Shown here: piece after piece, positions 62,460-64,000 of the stretch | Layout: every line of letters starts with the position of its first letter | Position numbering within the stretch: position 1 is the stretch's first letter | The notes under the pieces: generated by a model | The model's input: the letters and a program-made list of their open reading frames with translations, nothing else | The model's database searches: none | What the model was told of the DNA's origin: nothing | Made by a program: the position numbers and the translations under genes | From: Gluconobacter sp. P1C6_b | GTDB lineage: Bacteria; Pseudomonadota; Alphaproteobacteria; Acetobacterales; Acetobacteraceae | NCBI RefSeq assembly: GCF_018811945.1 | Contig: NZ_JACRVU010000001.1 | Location: forward strand, 195,476 to 259,475 | Direction: 5' to 3' | DNA: 64,000 bases

Positions 62460-63230
62460 TTACTCGTCCCGGTAGCGGTAGCCGATGCCGTACAGCGTCT
62501 CGATCTGGTTGAACTCATCGTCCACCTGACGGAACTTCTTGCGGACGCGCTTGATATGGCTGTCGATCGTGCGGTCATCGACATAGATGTTGTCGCCATA
62601 GGCGGCGTCGATGAGCTGATCACGCGACTTCACCATGCCCGGACGCAAAGCGAGCGCCTTGACCAAAAGGAACTCCGTGACCGTCAGCGCAATGTCCTGG
62701 CCGCCCCACAGGCACTGATGGCGTGTTTCGTCCAGCGAGAGCTGGCCGCGCACGATGGCGGAGCCGACGGCGGCAACACCCGTGGCCTCGGCCCGACTGG
62801 CATCCTGACGGCGCAGCAGGGCGCGGATGCGCTCGATCAGCAGGCGCTGGGAGAACGGCTTGGTGATATAGTCGTCAGCCCCCAGGCGCAGGCCCATGAG
62901 CTGATCGAGTTCCTCGTCCTTGGACGTCAGGAAGATCACCGGCAGGTTCGAGCGCGCACGCAGGCGCTGGAGCAGTTCCATGCCGTCCATGCGCGGCATC
63001 TTCACATCCAGAACCGCAAGGCTGACGGGGCGCGAGGTGATGCCCTGAAGCGCACTTTCGCCATCGGTATAGGTGTGGACGGTAAATCCTTCGGCTTCGA
63101 GCGTCATCTGGACGGAGGCGAGAATGTTCCGGTCATCGTCCACCAGCGCGATGATCGGCGCGGCGGAGGCTCCGGTCGGCGTCTGCGAGGCAGGCGCGGA
63201 CGGCGCGTAGGGGGTTCGGGGCGTCTCCAT
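62460..63230 (-). CDS. chvI: ChvI-type response regulator
   Basis: Start at 63230 (METPRTPY). Receiver (about 27-140) with ALVDDDRNI, phospho-Asp in [13 protein letters not shown] and Lys in DDYITKPFS; winged helix with [17 protein letters not shown] and the C-terminal [19 protein letters not shown]. The VKMPRMDG and [14 protein letters not shown] match ChvI. Probably the first gene of the chvIG operon; diverges from grpE. Confidence 0.95.
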   Translation of the reverse strand: METPRTPYAPSAPASQTPTGASAAPIIALVDDDRNILASVQMTLEAEGFTVHTYTDGESALQGITSRPVSLAVLDVKMPRMDGMELLQRLRARSNLPVIFLTSKDEELDQLMGLRLGADDYITKPFSQRLLIERIRALLRRQDASRAEATGVAAVGSAIVRGQLSLDETRHQCLWGGQDIALTVTEFLLVKALALRPGMVKSRDQLIDAAYGDNIYVDDRTIDSHIKRVRKKFRQVDDEFNQIETLYGIGYRYRDE

Positions 63231-63344
63231 GAGGGGTCCGTCTGCTGAAAACTGTTGCGGCTTTTTACCTATAACCCATGATCCATGATGGCGGAAAATA
63301 GGCTTTTCAATGACATGATGCGTCGCTATGCGACCGCGCAACCC

Positions 63345-63359
63345 TTGTCTTTGAGACAA
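63345..63359. repeat. perfect short palindrome between chvI and grpE
   Basis: TTGTCT, three bases, AGACAA. It lies 67 bases before the grpE start in the 195-base shared promoter region. It is not a CIRCE element (TTAGCACTC-N9-GAGTGCTAA) and no sigma-32 promoter was recognised with confidence. Confidence 0.4.
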
Positions 63360-63425
63360 TCAGCGTTATCTCCTGAAGAAGTACGGGGCCGCATGATGGC
63401 CCGTCCCACTAAAGAAGGTCGTGAC

Positions 63426-64000
63426 ATGACAGACCACAACGCATCGCCGGAAACGGCCCACGACGTGCCTGAACAGGGCGTCGAGACCTCCGGCCATGAG
63501 ACTCCGGGCATGAACGAAACCGGCGGTGAAACGCTGGAAGAGACCACACCGGAAGCCCGGATCGAAGCCCTTGAGGCCGAAGTCGCGGAACTGAAGGACC
63601 GCTGGGTCCGCTCCGAAGCCGAAAGCCAGAACATCCGCGCCCGCGCCAAGCGCGATATCGAGGATGCGCGCCAGTACGCCATCCAGAAATTCGCCCGTGA
63701 CGTGGTCGAGGCTGCCGAAAACCTTCAGCGTGGCCTGGCATCCCTGCCTGCCAAGACGGAAGGCGAGGATGTCCTCATCACCAAGCTGCGTGAGGGAATC
63801 GAAGGCACCGAGCGCTCCTTCATCAACATTCTCGAACGCCACGGCATCACCTGCGAAGACCCGACCGGCAAGCCGTTCGACGCCAACCTGCACCAGGCGA
63901 TGGCGGAACAGCCGTCCGACCAGCATCCGTCGGGTCACGTCATGCAGTCTTGGACGCCGGCATGGCTGCTCAAGGGCCGTCTGCTGAAGCCGGCCATGGT
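63426..64000 (+). CDS. grpE: GrpE nucleotide-exchange factor (3' end cut by window)
   Basis: ATG 63426 after AAGG. At least 191 residues; the frame is open to the window edge. An acidic N-terminus, a long coiled coil (ARIEALEAEVAELKDRWVRSEAESQNIRARAKRDIEDA), then FARDVVEAAENLQRGL and the beta domain GKPFDANLHQAMAEQPSDQHPSG. Releases ADP from DnaK. hrcA, the usual alphaproteobacterial upstream neighbour, is replaced here by divergent chvI. Confidence 0.95.
   Translation, partial: MTDHNASPETAHDVPEQGVETSGHETPGMNETGGETLEETTPEARIEALEAEVAELKDRWVRSEAESQNIRARAKRDIEDARQYAIQKFARDVVEAAENLQRGLASLPAKTEGEDVLITKLREGIEGTERSFINILERHGITCEDPTGKPFDANLHQAMAEQPSDQHPSGHVMQSWTPAWLLKGRLLKPAM

Noticed and set aside
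63345-63359. CIRCE element upstream of grpE
   Set aside because: The palindrome is TTGTCT-N3-AGACAA, which does not match TTAGCACTC-N9-GAGTGCTAA.
1-64000. CRISPR array, insertion sequence or toxin-antitoxin pair
   Set aside because: No regularly spaced repeats, transposase motifs or small overlapping toxin/antitoxin genes were seen in either strand.

Overview
The window is a chromosomal stretch of an acetic acid bacterium (Acetobacteraceae), most probably Gluconobacter. Base composition looks GC-rich (judged by eye). The gene content is typical of alphaproteobacteria: ChvI/ChvG two-component system, HprK-RapZ-EIIA-HPr-EI chain without sugar permeases, MucR, FlaF, OlsB, alpha-type Fur and a GTTC-N7-GTTC LexA box. 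The OprB porins, FUSC exporters and UrcA-type exported proteins fit acetic acid bacteria. The genus is inferred from memory of family distributions, not from a database search.

Layout: 1-9 kb holds a FUSC exporter (cut at the left edge), a small exported protein, pyrophosphatase, an OprB porin, a YdhS-like flavoprotein, two tandem tRNA-Gly(GCC) genes, and a cnoX / Lon-N-domain / Trm112 operon. 9-21 kb holds a globin-coupled chemoreceptor, a lipoprotein, a CX5R phosphatase and an XRE regulator behind lnt. It continues with olsB-fur, mucR diverging from a TusA-like gene, a rimI-tsaB-nitroreductase-NifU cluster and an OmpR/EnvZ-type pair. 21-30 kb holds class II aldolase, a split tripartite multidrug exporter (EmrA, EmrB, outer-membrane factor) around its TetR gene with two matching operators, and an SOS-like radical SAM / DUF4130-UdgX pair.

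30-44 kb holds flagellin and flaF, an M1 peptidase, folD with a short MTHFR-like gene, and threonine aldolase with serine deaminase. A glycerophosphotransferase-like protein, a flippase, a superinfection-immunity-family membrane protein, a DegP protease and tadA follow. 44-55 kb holds a glutamine-amidotransferase-like hydrolase, RsuA/RluB-type pseudouridine synthase, rsmD, ftsK and an RluA-type synthase. Next come a DUF4097 protein, two DUF4870-like membrane proteins, a sugar MFS transporter, asparaginase, an unknown protein and zur. 55-64 kb holds the PTS regulatory chain ending in chvG and chvI, with a Rid-like protein and a UrcA protein on the opposite strand, and the start of grpE at the right edge.

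Most of the window is dense core genome with 4-base ATGA overlaps between co-directional genes. No insertion sequence, prophage block, CRISPR array, rRNA or plasmid origin was seen, and no interval over 300 bases lacks a gene. The most interesting signals are a perfect alphaproteobacterial LexA box in front of the radical SAM/UdgX pair, twin 19-bp operators for the split efflux system, a fur-olsB overlap, and a sensor kinase whose first transmembrane helix lies upstream of every ATG/GTG/TTG start.
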